From Buchnera aphidicola (Thelaxes suberi) (GTDB lineage Bacteria; Pseudomonadota; Gammaproteobacteria; Enterobacterales; Enterobacteriaceae): 64,000 nucleotides of DNA. The stretch is taken from NCBI RefSeq assembly GCF_964059005.1, contig NZ_OZ060389.1, forward strand, positions 248,001-312,000. Direction: 5' to 3'. Below, piece by piece: positions 17,325-27,127 of the stretch (its first letter is position 1; each line of letters opens with the position of its first letter). The position numbers and the translations under genes were made by a program. The notes under the pieces are model-generated. The model ran no database searches. It was given only the letters and a program-made list of their open reading frames with translations, and was not told the origin of the DNA.

Positions 17325-19427
17325 TTAATGTAATGAATATTCAAATATTTCGCTAATAAAGTTTAATAGCCATCGTATTCTAATTAAATTATCATTAATT
17401 AAATGGGAGTATTGTATACTATTTTTGTTTTTTATTTTCCATACTGTAACATTTTTTTCTACTATCGGAAATAGTACTTCTAATTTAATTGAATTTTTTT
17501 CACTAATAATAATTTCACCTCCTTTTTTTGTTGATTTAATTTTTTGTATTCCTAGCATTTTTGACATAATTCTAATTTTATTGATTAGTATTAAATTATG
17601 TGTAGAATTAGGAAGTTTACCAAAATTTAGTAATAATTCTTTTTGTGTTTGCTCTAATTCTTCTATTTCATTTGTATTAGCAAGTTTATTATATAAAGAA
17701 ACTCTAATATATGTTTCTTTAATATAATTACTAGGAATAATTGCTACTACATTTAATTCAATTTTTGGTGGTAATTGCAACGCATTTGCAATACATAAAT
17801 TATTGTTGTTTTTGATTATTTGTATTGCTTCATTTAACAATTTTGTATATAAATTAATGCCGATAGCATTAATATGCCCACTTTGATCTTCTCCTAATAA
17901 TTCTCCAATTCCTCGTATTTCTAAATCATGATGAGATAATAAAAAACCAGATCCTAAATTTTGCATAGAAGTAATAGCAGATAGTCTTTTTATAGCATTT
18001 GCATTAATATTTTTTAAATTTTTAATTAATAACCAAGCGTATGCTTGACAATTCGATCTTCCTACACGACCTCTTAGTTGATGTAGTTGTGACAATCCAA
18101 ATTGATCAGCTTCCTCAATGATAATTGAATTAACGTTAGGCATATCAATTCCTGTTTCAATAATAGTAGTACTTACTAATACGTCAAATTTTTTTTTATA
18201 AAAATTACACATAATCGTTTTTAATTCTGCTGCTTTCATTTGACCATGTCCTATATATATTCTAATATTAGGGAGTAGATCAGACAGTTTTTTTACTATT
18301 TTTTTTATTTTTTTTACTTTATTAAAAACATAATATACTTGACCTCCTCGCGATATTTCTTTTGATATAACTTTTTTAATTAATTGTAAATTGTATTCTT
18401 TGACAAATGTTTTTATAGGTAATCGGTTATCTGGAGGAGTATTAATAATTGATAAATCACGTATTCCACATATTGCCATGTTTAATGTTCTTGGTATAGG
18501 TGTAGCTGTTAATGTTAATATATCTATATTGTGATTGTTTTTTTTTATATACTCTTTATGCATAACACCAAAACGATGTTCTTCGTCAATAATTAATAAT
18601 CCTAAGTTGTTCCATTGTACTTTTTTTAATAAAATTTTATGCGTTCCAATTAATAAATGTATAATTCCTTTTTTTGTTTCTAACAATATTTTTTTTTCTT
18701 CTTCTTTTGTTTTGAATCTTGATAAATATTCAATTTTATATTTAAATTTTTTGAATCTTATTTTAAAATTATGAAAATGTTGTTGCGCTAACAAAGTGGT
18801 AGGTACTAAAATAGCTACTTGTTTTTTATTTAAAAGTGACACAAACGCTGCTCGAATAGCAATTTCTGTTTTTCCAACGCCTACATCTCCACAAATTATT
18901 CGATCCATTGGTATGATTTTTTTCATGTCACTTAAAACAGATAAAATTACATTATCTTGATTTTTTGTAGTTTTAAATGGACAATCTTTTATAAATTTAT
19001 CATATTCATTTAAATTATTCTTAAAAGAAAAACCAGTAGATGCAGCTCTATTAGCATAAGTACGAAGTAATAAAATTGCAGAATCATGTATTTTTTCAGT
19101 AATTTTTTTATATTCTTGGCTCCAATTATTGTTTCCTAAATTATGAATAATTGGAGTAATATGTTTATTAAATGAATATTTTTGAACTAAATGCATATAG
19201 TATATTGGAACAAATAATTTAACTTTATTGGCATATTCTATAATTAAATATTCATTTTTAATGTTATTAATATTTATTTTTTTTAATCCTTTATATTTGC
19301 CAATTCCATGTTCTATGTGTACTAAAAAATCGTTTTTTTTTATTTCATATGTGTTATTTATAATATTTTTTTCATTCATTTTATTTATATTTTTATTATT
19401 TTTTAATAAATTTATGGATATTTTCAT
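17325..19427 (-). CDS. mfd: Transcription-repair coupling factor, N-terminally truncated
   Basis: 700 residues against about 1148 in E. coli; the missing part is the N-terminal UvrB-like region. What remains starts at the RNA-polymerase-interacting domain (DFLVHIEHGIGKYKG, residues 33-47). The SF2 translocase follows, with Walker A GDVGVGKTE (180-188), DEEH box IIDEEHRFG, LTATPIPRT and QLRGRVGR. The C-terminal autoregulatory domain closes the protein. The UvrA-recruiting surface is therefore gone while the polymerase-pushing motor is kept. Start is ATG at 19427 without a good ribosome site; 19379 is an alternative. Shortened Mfd is a feature I recall for Buchnera generally. Confidence 0.93.
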   Translation of the reverse strand: MKISINLLKNNKNINKMNEKNIINNTYEIKKNDFLVHIEHGIGKYKGLKKININNIKNEYLIIEYANKVKLFVPIYYMHLVQKYSFNKHITPIIHNLGNNNWSQEYKKITEKIHDSAILLLRTYANRAASTGFSFKNNLNEYDKFIKDCPFKTTKNQDNVILSVLSDMKKIIPMDRIICGDVGVGKTEIAIRAAFVSLLNKKQVAILVPTTLLAQQHFHNFKIRFKKFKYKIEYLSRFKTKEEEKKILLETKKGIIHLLIGTHKILLKKVQWNNLGLLIIDEEHRFGVMHKEYIKKNNHNIDILTLTATPIPRTLNMAICGIRDLSIINTPPDNRLPIKTFVKEYNLQLIKKVISKEISRGGQVYYVFNKVKKIKKIVKKLSDLLPNIRIYIGHGQMKAAELKTIMCNFYKKKFDVLVSTTIIETGIDMPNVNSIIIEEADQFGLSQLHQLRGRVGRSNCQAYAWLLIKNLKNINANAIKRLSAITSMQNLGSGFLLSHHDLEIRGIGELLGEDQSGHINAIGINLYTKLLNEAIQIIKNNNNLCIANALQLPPKIELNVVAIIPSNYIKETYIRVSLYNKLANTNEIEELEQTQKELLLNFGKLPNSTHNLILINKIRIMSKMLGIQKIKSTKKGGEIIISEKNSIKLEVLFPIVEKNVTVWKIKNKNSIQYSHLINDNLIRIRWLLNFISEIFEYSLH

Positions 19428-20226
19428 TTGATATAAATATATTAATTATTTTAATAGACAAATTTTATTTATAATTTAATAAAAAACAATTAACTTTAAT
19501 ATTCACATGCAATAAATTGAAATATTATTATTTATCATAATAATTTTTTTATAATTTATGTCAAATATTTAAAATAAATTATTTTATACAAAAAAATTTG
19601 TATTTTATTAAAGTGATATATATTTTTTTCTATTTTTTAGAAAATATATTTATTTTTTTATAGTAATATAAAAAAATTATAATAATTCAATTATTTTTTA
19701 TGTTTATTATTAAATAAATCATGTTTACAACATTAATTTTTTTTATAAAATAATGTATCAATAAAATTGATTGATATATAATATGTAAAATTTTTTATTA
19801 AAAAAATAAAATTATAATAATTTTTAATATTGAAATAATTAACTTTATATAATGTTAATAAACTAATATAAAATAAAATTATGAATCACAGTAATATAGA
19901 GTAGATACAAATCTTAATTAATTTGATAAGATTTTAATTAATTGTTACATTATACTTTAAAATATTATGTGAATTAGTGCTGTTTTATATACGTAATGCA
20001 TTTTATTTCAATATAATATTCTTTGTAAATTAATTTTTTTATTTTTTTATATAAAAAATAACAATTTTTTTATTGTTAAATCACATGATTTATATATTTG
20101 TATATAACAAATTTTTTTGATTATTAATTTTCATTAAGATATAAAATAGATAAAATAATTATTATAAAAAAAATAATTTATATTTTTTATAATACCATAG
20201 TAATTTTTTTATATAGGATAGAACAT
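19428..20226. other. Gene-free stretch between mfd and gapA
   Basis: About 800 nt with no gene on either strand. It holds an 8-bp stem (19909-19916 with 19927-19934) and the likely gapA promoter near its right end. In Buchnera genomes I recall, lolC/D-type genes stand here. I find no protein-level remnant of them, nor of the missing mfd N-terminus. Confidence 0.6.
20117..20145 (+). promoter_or_regulatory. Candidate sigma-70 promoter of gapA
   Basis: TTGATT at 20117-20122 and TATAAA at 20140-20145 are separated by exactly 17 nt, about 80 nt before the gapA ATG. In such AT-rich DNA the match is suggestive only. Confidence 0.35.
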
Positions 20227-21228
20227 ATGGCAATAAGAGTTGGAATTAACGGATTTGGAAGAATTGGAAGAATGGTTTTTAGATTAGCTCAACAATATTC
20301 TGATATAGAAATAGTAGCAATAAATGATTTATTAAAAATTGATTATATTGCTTATTTATTAAAATATGATTCTACACATGGAATATTTCAAGAAAAAATA
20401 CAAACTGAAGAGAATTATTTGATTGTTAACGAAAAAAAAATCCGTATTTTTTCAGAATCTGATATATCAAAAATTAATTGGAAATCAGTAGAAGTAGATG
20501 TCGTTGTTGAAGCAACGGGTTTATTTTTAACGAAAGAAGCAACTAATAATCATTTATTAGCAGGTGCAAAAAAAGTAGTATTAACAGGACCTTCTAAAGA
20601 CGATACTCCTATGTATGTAAAAGGAGTAAATTTTGATAGATATAAAGGTGAAAAAATTGTTTCTAATGCATCTTGTACAACAAATTGTTTAGCTCCCTTA
20701 GCTAAAATTATACATACGCATTTTAATATTGTTGAAGGGTTAATGACTACTGTTCATGCAACAACAGCTACTCAAAAAGTAGTTGATGGTCCATCTCAAA
20801 AAGATTGGAGAGGCGGTCGAGGAGCTATGCAAAATATCATTCCTTCATCAACTGGTGCAGCTAAAGCAGTCGGTATGGTTATACCTGAATTACAAGGAAA
20901 ACTTACAGGAATTGCTTTTAGAGTTCCTACTGCTAATGTTTCTGTTGTTGATCTTACAGTAAGATATGAAAAATCTACTAGTTATAAAGAAATATGTCAT
21001 TTAATTAAAGAATATTCTGAAAATCAAATGAAAAATATTATTGGCTATGTTGATGAAGAGGTGGTATCTAGCGATTTTAATGGTAATACTTTGACTTCAA
21101 TTTTTGATGCACAAGCAGGTTTATCTTTAAATAAAAATTTTACAAAACTTGTATCTTGGTATGATAATGAATCAGGATATTCTAAAAAGGTTTTAGATTT
21201 AGTGCGATTAGTAGCAAATTTTAACTAA
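20227..21228 (+). CDS. gapA: Glyceraldehyde-3-phosphate dehydrogenase
   Basis: NAD-dependent oxidation and phosphorylation of glyceraldehyde-3-phosphate in glycolysis. It has 333 residues (E. coli 331). The N-terminal Rossmann motif is GINGFGRIGR. The catalytic Cys150 lies in SNASCTTNC and the paired histidine in TTVHATTATQK. The C-terminal segment WYDNESGYS is intact. An aggat ribosome site precedes the ATG. It is well conserved relative to its neighbours. It converges with fldA over a 16-bp hairpin. Confidence 0.98.
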   Translation: MAIRVGINGFGRIGRMVFRLAQQYSDIEIVAINDLLKIDYIAYLLKYDSTHGIFQEKIQTEENYLIVNEKKIRIFSESDISKINWKSVEVDVVVEATGLFLTKEATNNHLLAGAKKVVLTGPSKDDTPMYVKGVNFDRYKGEKIVSNASCTTNCLAPLAKIIHTHFNIVEGLMTTVHATTATQKVVDGPSQKDWRGGRGAMQNIIPSSTGAAKAVGMVIPELQGKLTGIAFRVPTANVSVVDLTVRYEKSTSYKEICHLIKEYSENQMKNIIGYVDEEVVSSDFNGNTLTSIFDAQAGLSLNKNFTKLVSWYDNESGYSKKVLDLVRLVANFN

Positions 21229-21278
21229 AAAAATTTTTTTATGATTAGTTTGATCATACCTGTAATTTAAATTAATAC

Positions 21279-21330
21279 ATTATTAAAACAGTAAAAAAGT
21301 AAATTATTTTTTAATTACTGTTTTAATAAT
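21279..21330. terminator. Bidirectional hairpin between convergent gapA and fldA
   Basis: 16 bases (21279-21294) pair perfectly with 21315-21330 across a 20-nt loop. The stem carries A-rich and T-rich ends in both orientations, which suits termination of both converging transcripts. Confidence 0.6.
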
Positions 21331-21383
21331 ATCCTTAAATATATTAAATATTATACATTATATTTAAACAGTATTGATTAATT

Positions 21384-21893
21384 TTAATTGAATTCGTGAA
21401 TAATATTTTTTATCCATTTTTTTATTCTTGCTAATGTTTGATCAGGTTGACGATCTTCATCTATAACTAAACCTAAAAAATATTTTTTATTAATTAGTGA
21501 TTTAGATGATTTAAAATCATAACCCTCAGTTGGCCATTGTCCAATACAATCACCCCCATTTTTTTTTATAATATTATATATATAGTACATTGCATCGCAG
21601 AAATATTCGGAATAATCTTCTTGATCGCCACATCCGAATATTGCAATTTTTTTTCTTTTAAAATTTATTTTTTTTAAATTCGGAATAAAATCATTCCAAT
21701 CACATTGAACTTCTCCATAATACCAAGTTGGTATGCCTAAAATAATATTATCAAATTTTTCCATATCTTCTATTTTTGTATCTTCAATATCTTGAACTAT
21801 AATATTATCTTTTTTTAAATAATTTTTAATTATTGCAGCTATATTTTCAGTATTACCTGTGTCACTACCAAAAAAAATACCTATATTTTTCAT
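21384..21893 (-). CDS. fldA: Flavodoxin
   Basis: Long-chain FMN electron carrier of 169 residues (E. coli 176). The FMN-phosphate loop is FFGSDTGNTENIA near residues 8-20. The flavin-stacking segments around TWYYGEVQCDW and FGCGDQEDYSEYFCDAM are conserved. In this setting its likely clients are radical or iron-sulfur enzymes such as BioB and RlmN; this is inference from family knowledge. Confidence 0.95.
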   Translation of the reverse strand: MKNIGIFFGSDTGNTENIAAIIKNYLKKDNIIVQDIEDTKIEDMEKFDNIILGIPTWYYGEVQCDWNDFIPNLKKINFKRKKIAIFGCGDQEDYSEYFCDAMYYIYNIIKKNGGDCIGQWPTEGYDFKSSKSLINKKYFLGLVIDEDRQPDQTLARIKKWIKNIIHEFN

Positions 21894-22050
21894 TTTTTCC
21901 CTTATATATAAAATATATTAGATTAATATTTATTTTTATAAAATTAAAAATTTATTTACGTTTATAGATAAAATCTATTATATGTCATATATAAAAATAT
22001 AAAAATTTTATTTATTAAAAATAAAATAAAATAGAAATAAGGAATACATT

Positions 22051-23472
22051 ATGCATACCAATATAGTATGGTTTAGAAATGATTTACGTACCTATGATAA
22101 TGCAGCATTATTTCATGCATGCAATAATTCAAATGCTATAGTTATAGGTGTTTTTTTTATTACCCGATTACAATGGAAAATCCATTATTTATCAGATAAA
22201 AAAATAGATTTTATTTTATGTTCTGTTATGGATTTAAAAAAAACATTATCTAAATTAAATATTCCTTTATATATAATTAATGGACAGGATTATTATAATT
22301 CTGTTAAACATTTAATTCAATTTAGTATTAAATATAAAGCTAGATGTATATTTTATAATAATGAATATGAATTTAATGAAAAAAAAAGAGATTTTTATGC
22401 AAATGAAAAACTTTTAAAAAAAAATATAACCGTAAAAAACTTTGATGGTAATCTAATCTATCCTATTAATACTATTGTTAATAAAAAAAATAATACCTAT
22501 AAAAGTTTTTTTCATTTTAAAAAAAAAATCATAAGTAAATTATTATATAATGAAATTTATTGTTTTCCTTCTCCTGATATTAGACCCTATTCATTTATAA
22601 ATGAAGATGATAATAATTTATTTAAATATAAAAATAATAAATTTAAAAATATTTTTTTTAAAATTGGGGAAAAGTATGCTTTAAATAAATTAAAAAATTT
22701 TTGTGAAAAAAAAATAAGTAGTTACTCTTATGAAAGAAATTTTCCTTTTATGATATCCACAAGCATGTTATCTCCATATCTTTCTTTAGGAATTATTACA
22801 TCAAAACAATGTTTATTTAAAATTCGGAATATATTTTTTAATTGGTTAAATCCTAATTCAGATTGTTTTACATGGATTAATGAAATTATTTGGAGAGAAT
22901 TTTATAAAAATTTAATTGCAGGATATCCATTATTAAGTAAAGGTTTAGCTTTAAGAGATTGGGAAAAAAAAATAAAATGGAATAATAATATGAAATATTT
23001 CCAAGCTTGGAAACAAGGAAAAACTGGTTTTCCTATAATTGATGCAGGTATGCGTCAATTAAACACAACAGGTTGGATGCATAATAGATTAAGAATGTTA
23101 ACAGCAAATTTCTTAATAAAAAATTTATTTATTGATTGGAGAAAAGGAGAGCAATATTTTATGTCTCAACTTATAGATGGTGATTTTGCATTAAATAATG
23201 GAGGATGGCAATGGTGCGCTTCTGTTGGAACTGATAATGTTTCCTATATAAGACATTTCAACCCTATTTTACAATCAAAAAAAATTGATCCGAAAGGAAT
23301 ATTTATAAAAAAGTATGTTCCTGAACTGAAAAATATTGCAGAAAAAAAAATACATAATCCATATGAATGGAATCAAAATCTCTTTAACCAATTAAAATAT
23401 CCTATTCCTATAATTGAAATTAGTTCGATTAAAAAAAAAATAACCTTATTTTTCAATAAAGTAAAGTATTAA
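22051..23472 (+). CDS. phrB: Deoxyribodipyrimidine photolyase
   Basis: Light-driven repair of cyclobutane pyrimidine dimers using FADH. It has 473 residues (E. coli 472). The N-terminal antenna domain begins TNIVWFRNDLRTYDN. The FAD domain carries FTWINEIIWREFYKNLI, GKTGFPIIDAGMRQL, TGWMHNRLRM and the ALNNGGWQWCASVGTD segment. An aagga ribosome site precedes the ATG. No other repair gene accompanies it here except the shortened mfd. ybgI follows after 35 nt, probably in the same transcript. Confidence 0.96.
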   Translation: MHTNIVWFRNDLRTYDNAALFHACNNSNAIVIGVFFITRLQWKIHYLSDKKIDFILCSVMDLKKTLSKLNIPLYIINGQDYYNSVKHLIQFSIKYKARCIFYNNEYEFNEKKRDFYANEKLLKKNITVKNFDGNLIYPINTIVNKKNNTYKSFFHFKKKIISKLLYNEIYCFPSPDIRPYSFINEDDNNLFKYKNNKFKNIFFKIGEKYALNKLKNFCEKKISSYSYERNFPFMISTSMLSPYLSLGIITSKQCLFKIRNIFFNWLNPNSDCFTWINEIIWREFYKNLIAGYPLLSKGLALRDWEKKIKWNNNMKYFQAWKQGKTGFPIIDAGMRQLNTTGWMHNRLRMLTANFLIKNLFIDWRKGEQYFMSQLIDGDFALNNGGWQWCASVGTDNVSYIRHFNPILQSKKIDPKGIFIKKYVPELKNIAEKKIHNPYEWNQNLFNQLKYPIPIIEISSIKKKITLFFNKVKY

Positions 23473-23507
23473 ATTTATTTTAAAAAAAACGTCAAAAAGG
23501 TTTTATC

Positions 23508-24251
23508 ATGAATAATTTATTATTAGAAAATATTATTAATAAAAAACTTAATACACATTTGTTTCAGGATTCTATTCCCAATGGTTTGCAAGTAGAGGGA
23601 AAATCTAAAATACACAAAATTTTATGTGGGGTAACGGCCTGTCAAAAATTATTAGATATTGCAGTAATAGATCATTATGATGCTATCATAGTACATCATG
23701 GATATTTTTGGGATAATGAAAATAAAACTATTAGGGGGATAAAACGTAATAGATTGAAAACAATTTTATTGAATGATATAAATTTATATAGCTGGCATCT
23801 TCCATTAGATGCGCATAAAACTTTAGGTAATAATGCAAGAATAGCTTATGAATTAAATATACAAATATGCGGTAACATTACTACATTTGTAATGTGGGGA
23901 AATTTTTGTACACCTATGTATGGAAATGATTTAGTTAAACAAATTACTTTAAAGTTTAATAGAATACCTTTGTATCTTCCAAGCAAAACTAATCAAAAAA
24001 TTAAAAAAATTGCATGGTGTTCAGGTAAAGGTCAAAGTTTTATTTACCAAGCAGTAGATTACGGTATAGATGCTTTTATTACAGGTGAGGTATCTGAAGA
24101 AACATTTCATTTTGCTTACGAAAATAATATACATTTTTTTTCTGCAGGTCATCATGCAACGGAATGCTTTGGAATACAAGAATTAGGATTATGGTTGCAA
24201 AAAAATTATAATCTTAATATTAAATTTATTAATATATTTAATCCAATCTAA
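23508..24251 (+). CDS. ybgI: NIF3-like dinuclear-metal protein YbgI
   Basis: 247 residues, the E. coli YbgI length. The NIF3 family binds two metal ions; the ligands are visible as His63-His64 in IIVHHGYFW and the C-terminal HHATECFG motif. DAFITGEVSEE and the VTACQKLLD region are also family-typical. The physiological role is not settled; database names call it a GTP-cyclohydrolase-1-type-2 homologue. It has an aaaagg ribosome site just before its ATG and follows phrB closely. Confidence 0.92.
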   Translation: MNNLLLENIINKKLNTHLFQDSIPNGLQVEGKSKIHKILCGVTACQKLLDIAVIDHYDAIIVHHGYFWDNENKTIRGIKRNRLKTILLNDINLYSWHLPLDAHKTLGNNARIAYELNIQICGNITTFVMWGNFCTPMYGNDLVKQITLKFNRIPLYLPSKTNQKIKKIAWCSGKGQSFIYQAVDYGIDAFITGEVSEETFHFAYENNIHFFSAGHHATECFGIQELGLWLQKNYNLNIKFINIFNPI

Positions 24252-24382
24252 TAAAATTTTTGAAATAATATATTTTTAATAGTGTCTTTATTTTACAAAT
24301 AAAAATATAACTATCAAAATAAATTATTTTAATAAATATATTTATATTAATTTTTTTAATATTTTTAAATGAAGAGAAAATT

Positions 24383-27112
24383 ATGAATTATAAAAAAATT
24401 AGTTATTTAATGCAATCCTCTTGGTTGTGTTTAAATAATTTAAAATATATAGAACGTTATTATAACGATTCATTATTAGAATTTAATATAGAAAAAGAAC
24501 ATAAGAAAAATAATAATCAATTAAACTACAAAAATACAGAATACTGTAATGTAGATTACAATCAGGAAATTAATTTAATTAAATTATCTGCAATGATTAA
24601 TTTTTTTAGAAAAAATGGTCATAAATATGCTCAAATAAATCCTTTATATAAGAATATGAATAAAATTCCTAACTTATGTGAAAGCAATGATTATTTTATT
24701 AAATATAATAATATCAAATCAGAAAAAAATATTCCTAATTATATAAAAAAATATCGCTCTTTAAATACAGTATTTAAAATTTTAAAAGAAACATATTGTT
24801 CATATATAGGTATAGAATTCAGTCATTTAGACAATGATGAAGAAATTAAATGGATACAAAATAATTTCGAAAATATTATAATAAAAGATTTTTTTACCGA
24901 ATCGGAGAAAAAAAAATTTTTAAAAGAAATTATTTATGCTGCAACATTTGAACAATATTTAAACTCACAATTTCCAGGTTCAAAACGATTTTCCTTAGAA
25001 GGATGTGAAGTGTTAGTTCCTATTTTAAAATATATTATTAGTTTTTCAAAAAATATAGATTCCAAAAGAATTATTTTAGGAATGGCACATCGAGGGAGAT
25101 TAAATGTTTTAGCAAATGTTTTAAAAAAAAATATATCCACTATTATACAAGAATTTAAAGGTAAGGCATGTATTAATAAAAAAGGAGGAGATGTAAAATA
25201 TCATTTAGGTTATGAACGTATTATTCAATTAGATAACGGTAATGAATTAAACGTATCTTTAAAATATAATCCTTCTCATTTAGAACTAATTTATCCAGTA
25301 TTATTAGGAACTGTAAGATCTTATTTAGATAAAGACAAAAATATGAATACTAATAATATTATTCCAATAATTATTCATGGAGATGCTTCAATTACTGGTC
25401 AAGGTGTAGTTCAAGAATCTTTAAATATGTCTCAAACCAAATCTTTTAGTGTTGGTGGTATAATTCATATAATTATTAATAATCAAATAGGATTCACTAC
25501 TTCTAATATTGACGAACTTAGATCAACGCAGTACTGTACTGATATTGCTAAAATGATCAATACCCCAGTTCTGCATGTTAATGCTGATTCTGTGGAATCA
25601 GCAATGTTTGCAATACAATTCGCAGTGAAATATAGAATGCAATTTAAAAAAGACATTTTTATAGATTTATTTTCATATCGAAGAAATGGGCATAATGAAA
25701 CTGATGAACCTCGTATTACACAACCGTTAATGTATCAAATAATTAATAATCATCCATCTATTAGTGTTATATATAATAATCAATTAATTTCTGAAAATAT
25801 TATTTCAAAAAATTTTTTTAATGTAAAAAAAAATAATTATCTTCAAAAAATACAAAAAAGCATTATTAATGAACAAAATATTTCGATATTAAAAAAAAGA
25901 AAGCATAATGTATTTATTGAAAATAAAATTACAAAAAAATTATCTTTAAAAAATTTAACAAAACTATTTAATATTATTAATCATATTCCTATGAATATCA
26001 ATATGCACCCTTTAGTAAATAATATTTTTAAAAAAAAAATATCTCTATTAAAACAAAACAATCTTATAGATTGGTCATCAGCTGAAAATTTAGCTTATGC
26101 TGCTGTATTAAACGAAGGTATTTCTTGTAGATTATCAGGTCAAGACGTAAATCGTGGTACATTTTTTCATAGACATATTAATATTCATGATCAAAAAACT
26201 GGAAAAGTTTATACCCCTTTAAAAAATATTAATAATTTAAAAAGTAGATTTTTTTCTTATAATTCCGTTTTATCTGAAGAATCAGTTCTTGGTTTTGAAT
26301 ATGGTTATAGTTCAAATCAATTACATACATTAAATATTTGGGAAGCTCAATTTGGAGATTTTACAAACGGTGCTCAAAATATTATTGATCAATTTATTGT
26401 TAGTGGTAATGCAAAATGGGGTGAAAATAGTAATTTAATTATGTTACTACCTCATGGATATGAAGGGCAAGGACCAGAACATTCTTCTGCTCGAATAGAA
26501 AGATTTTTACAATTATGCGCTAATAATAACATAGAATTATGTATTCCAACTACTGCATCTCAAATTTTTCATTTAATTTATTCTCAAATATTTAGAGAAA
26601 AAATTATTCCCCGTATTATTTTTACTCCAAAATCTATGTTAAGAAATCCTCTAACTTATTCAAGTATAGATGATTTATCAAATAGTAAATTTTTAAATAT
26701 TATCATAGATAATGACGTTGATAATTATAATAAAATTTATCGTATTATTTTTTGCGCAGGAAAAATTTTTTATGATTTATTGAATTTTAAAAAAAAATAC
26801 AATTGTAATAATATATCTATTATTAGAATTGAAAGATTGTATCCTTTTCCTATAACTAAAGTAAAAAAAATAGTTGAAAAATATTTTTTTTTAAAAGAAT
26901 TAGTATGGTGTCAAGAAGAACCAAAAAATCAAGGCGCATGGAATTATATATATCATATTTTAAAAAAAATAATTTGTAATTTAAATACACAAAACAATAT
27001 TAAAATTAAATATATTGGACGACCAGAGTCAGCTAGTACTGCCACAGGATATTTTCATGTTCACGATGTAGAACAATCGATTATTTTAAAAAAATCAATG
27101 AATATAATTTAA
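24383..27112 (+). CDS. sucA: 2-oxoglutarate dehydrogenase E1 component
   Basis: Thiamine-diphosphate-dependent decarboxylation of 2-oxoglutarate. It has 909 residues (E. coli 933). Conserved blocks are FPGSKRFSLEG, GMAHRGRLNVL, the ThDP motif beginning HGDASITGQG and ending in INNQIGFTTS, FSYRRNGHNETDEP and LLPHGYEGQGPEHSSAR. The shorter length comes mainly from linkers. It is 15 nt ahead of sucB. Buchnera lacks most of the TCA cycle, so the complex may make succinyl-CoA for biosynthesis rather than run a cycle (inference). Confidence 0.97.
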   Translation: MNYKKISYLMQSSWLCLNNLKYIERYYNDSLLEFNIEKEHKKNNNQLNYKNTEYCNVDYNQEINLIKLSAMINFFRKNGHKYAQINPLYKNMNKIPNLCESNDYFIKYNNIKSEKNIPNYIKKYRSLNTVFKILKETYCSYIGIEFSHLDNDEEIKWIQNNFENIIIKDFFTESEKKKFLKEIIYAATFEQYLNSQFPGSKRFSLEGCEVLVPILKYIISFSKNIDSKRIILGMAHRGRLNVLANVLKKNISTIIQEFKGKACINKKGGDVKYHLGYERIIQLDNGNELNVSLKYNPSHLELIYPVLLGTVRSYLDKDKNMNTNNIIPIIIHGDASITGQGVVQESLNMSQTKSFSVGGIIHIIINNQIGFTTSNIDELRSTQYCTDIAKMINTPVLHVNADSVESAMFAIQFAVKYRMQFKKDIFIDLFSYRRNGHNETDEPRITQPLMYQIINNHPSISVIYNNQLISENIISKNFFNVKKNNYLQKIQKSIINEQNISILKKRKHNVFIENKITKKLSLKNLTKLFNIINHIPMNINMHPLVNNIFKKKISLLKQNNLIDWSSAENLAYAAVLNEGISCRLSGQDVNRGTFFHRHINIHDQKTGKVYTPLKNINNLKSRFFSYNSVLSEESVLGFEYGYSSNQLHTLNIWEAQFGDFTNGAQNIIDQFIVSGNAKWGENSNLIMLLPHGYEGQGPEHSSARIERFLQLCANNNIELCIPTTASQIFHLIYSQIFREKIIPRIIFTPKSMLRNPLTYSSIDDLSNSKFLNIIIDNDVDNYNKIYRIIFCAGKIFYDLLNFKKKYNCNNISIIRIERLYPFPITKVKKIVEKYFFLKELVWCQEEPKNQGAWNYIYHILKKIICNLNTQNNIKIKYIGRPESASTATGYFHVHDVEQSIILKKSMNII

Positions 27113-27127
27113 GTAAAGGGTTATTAC

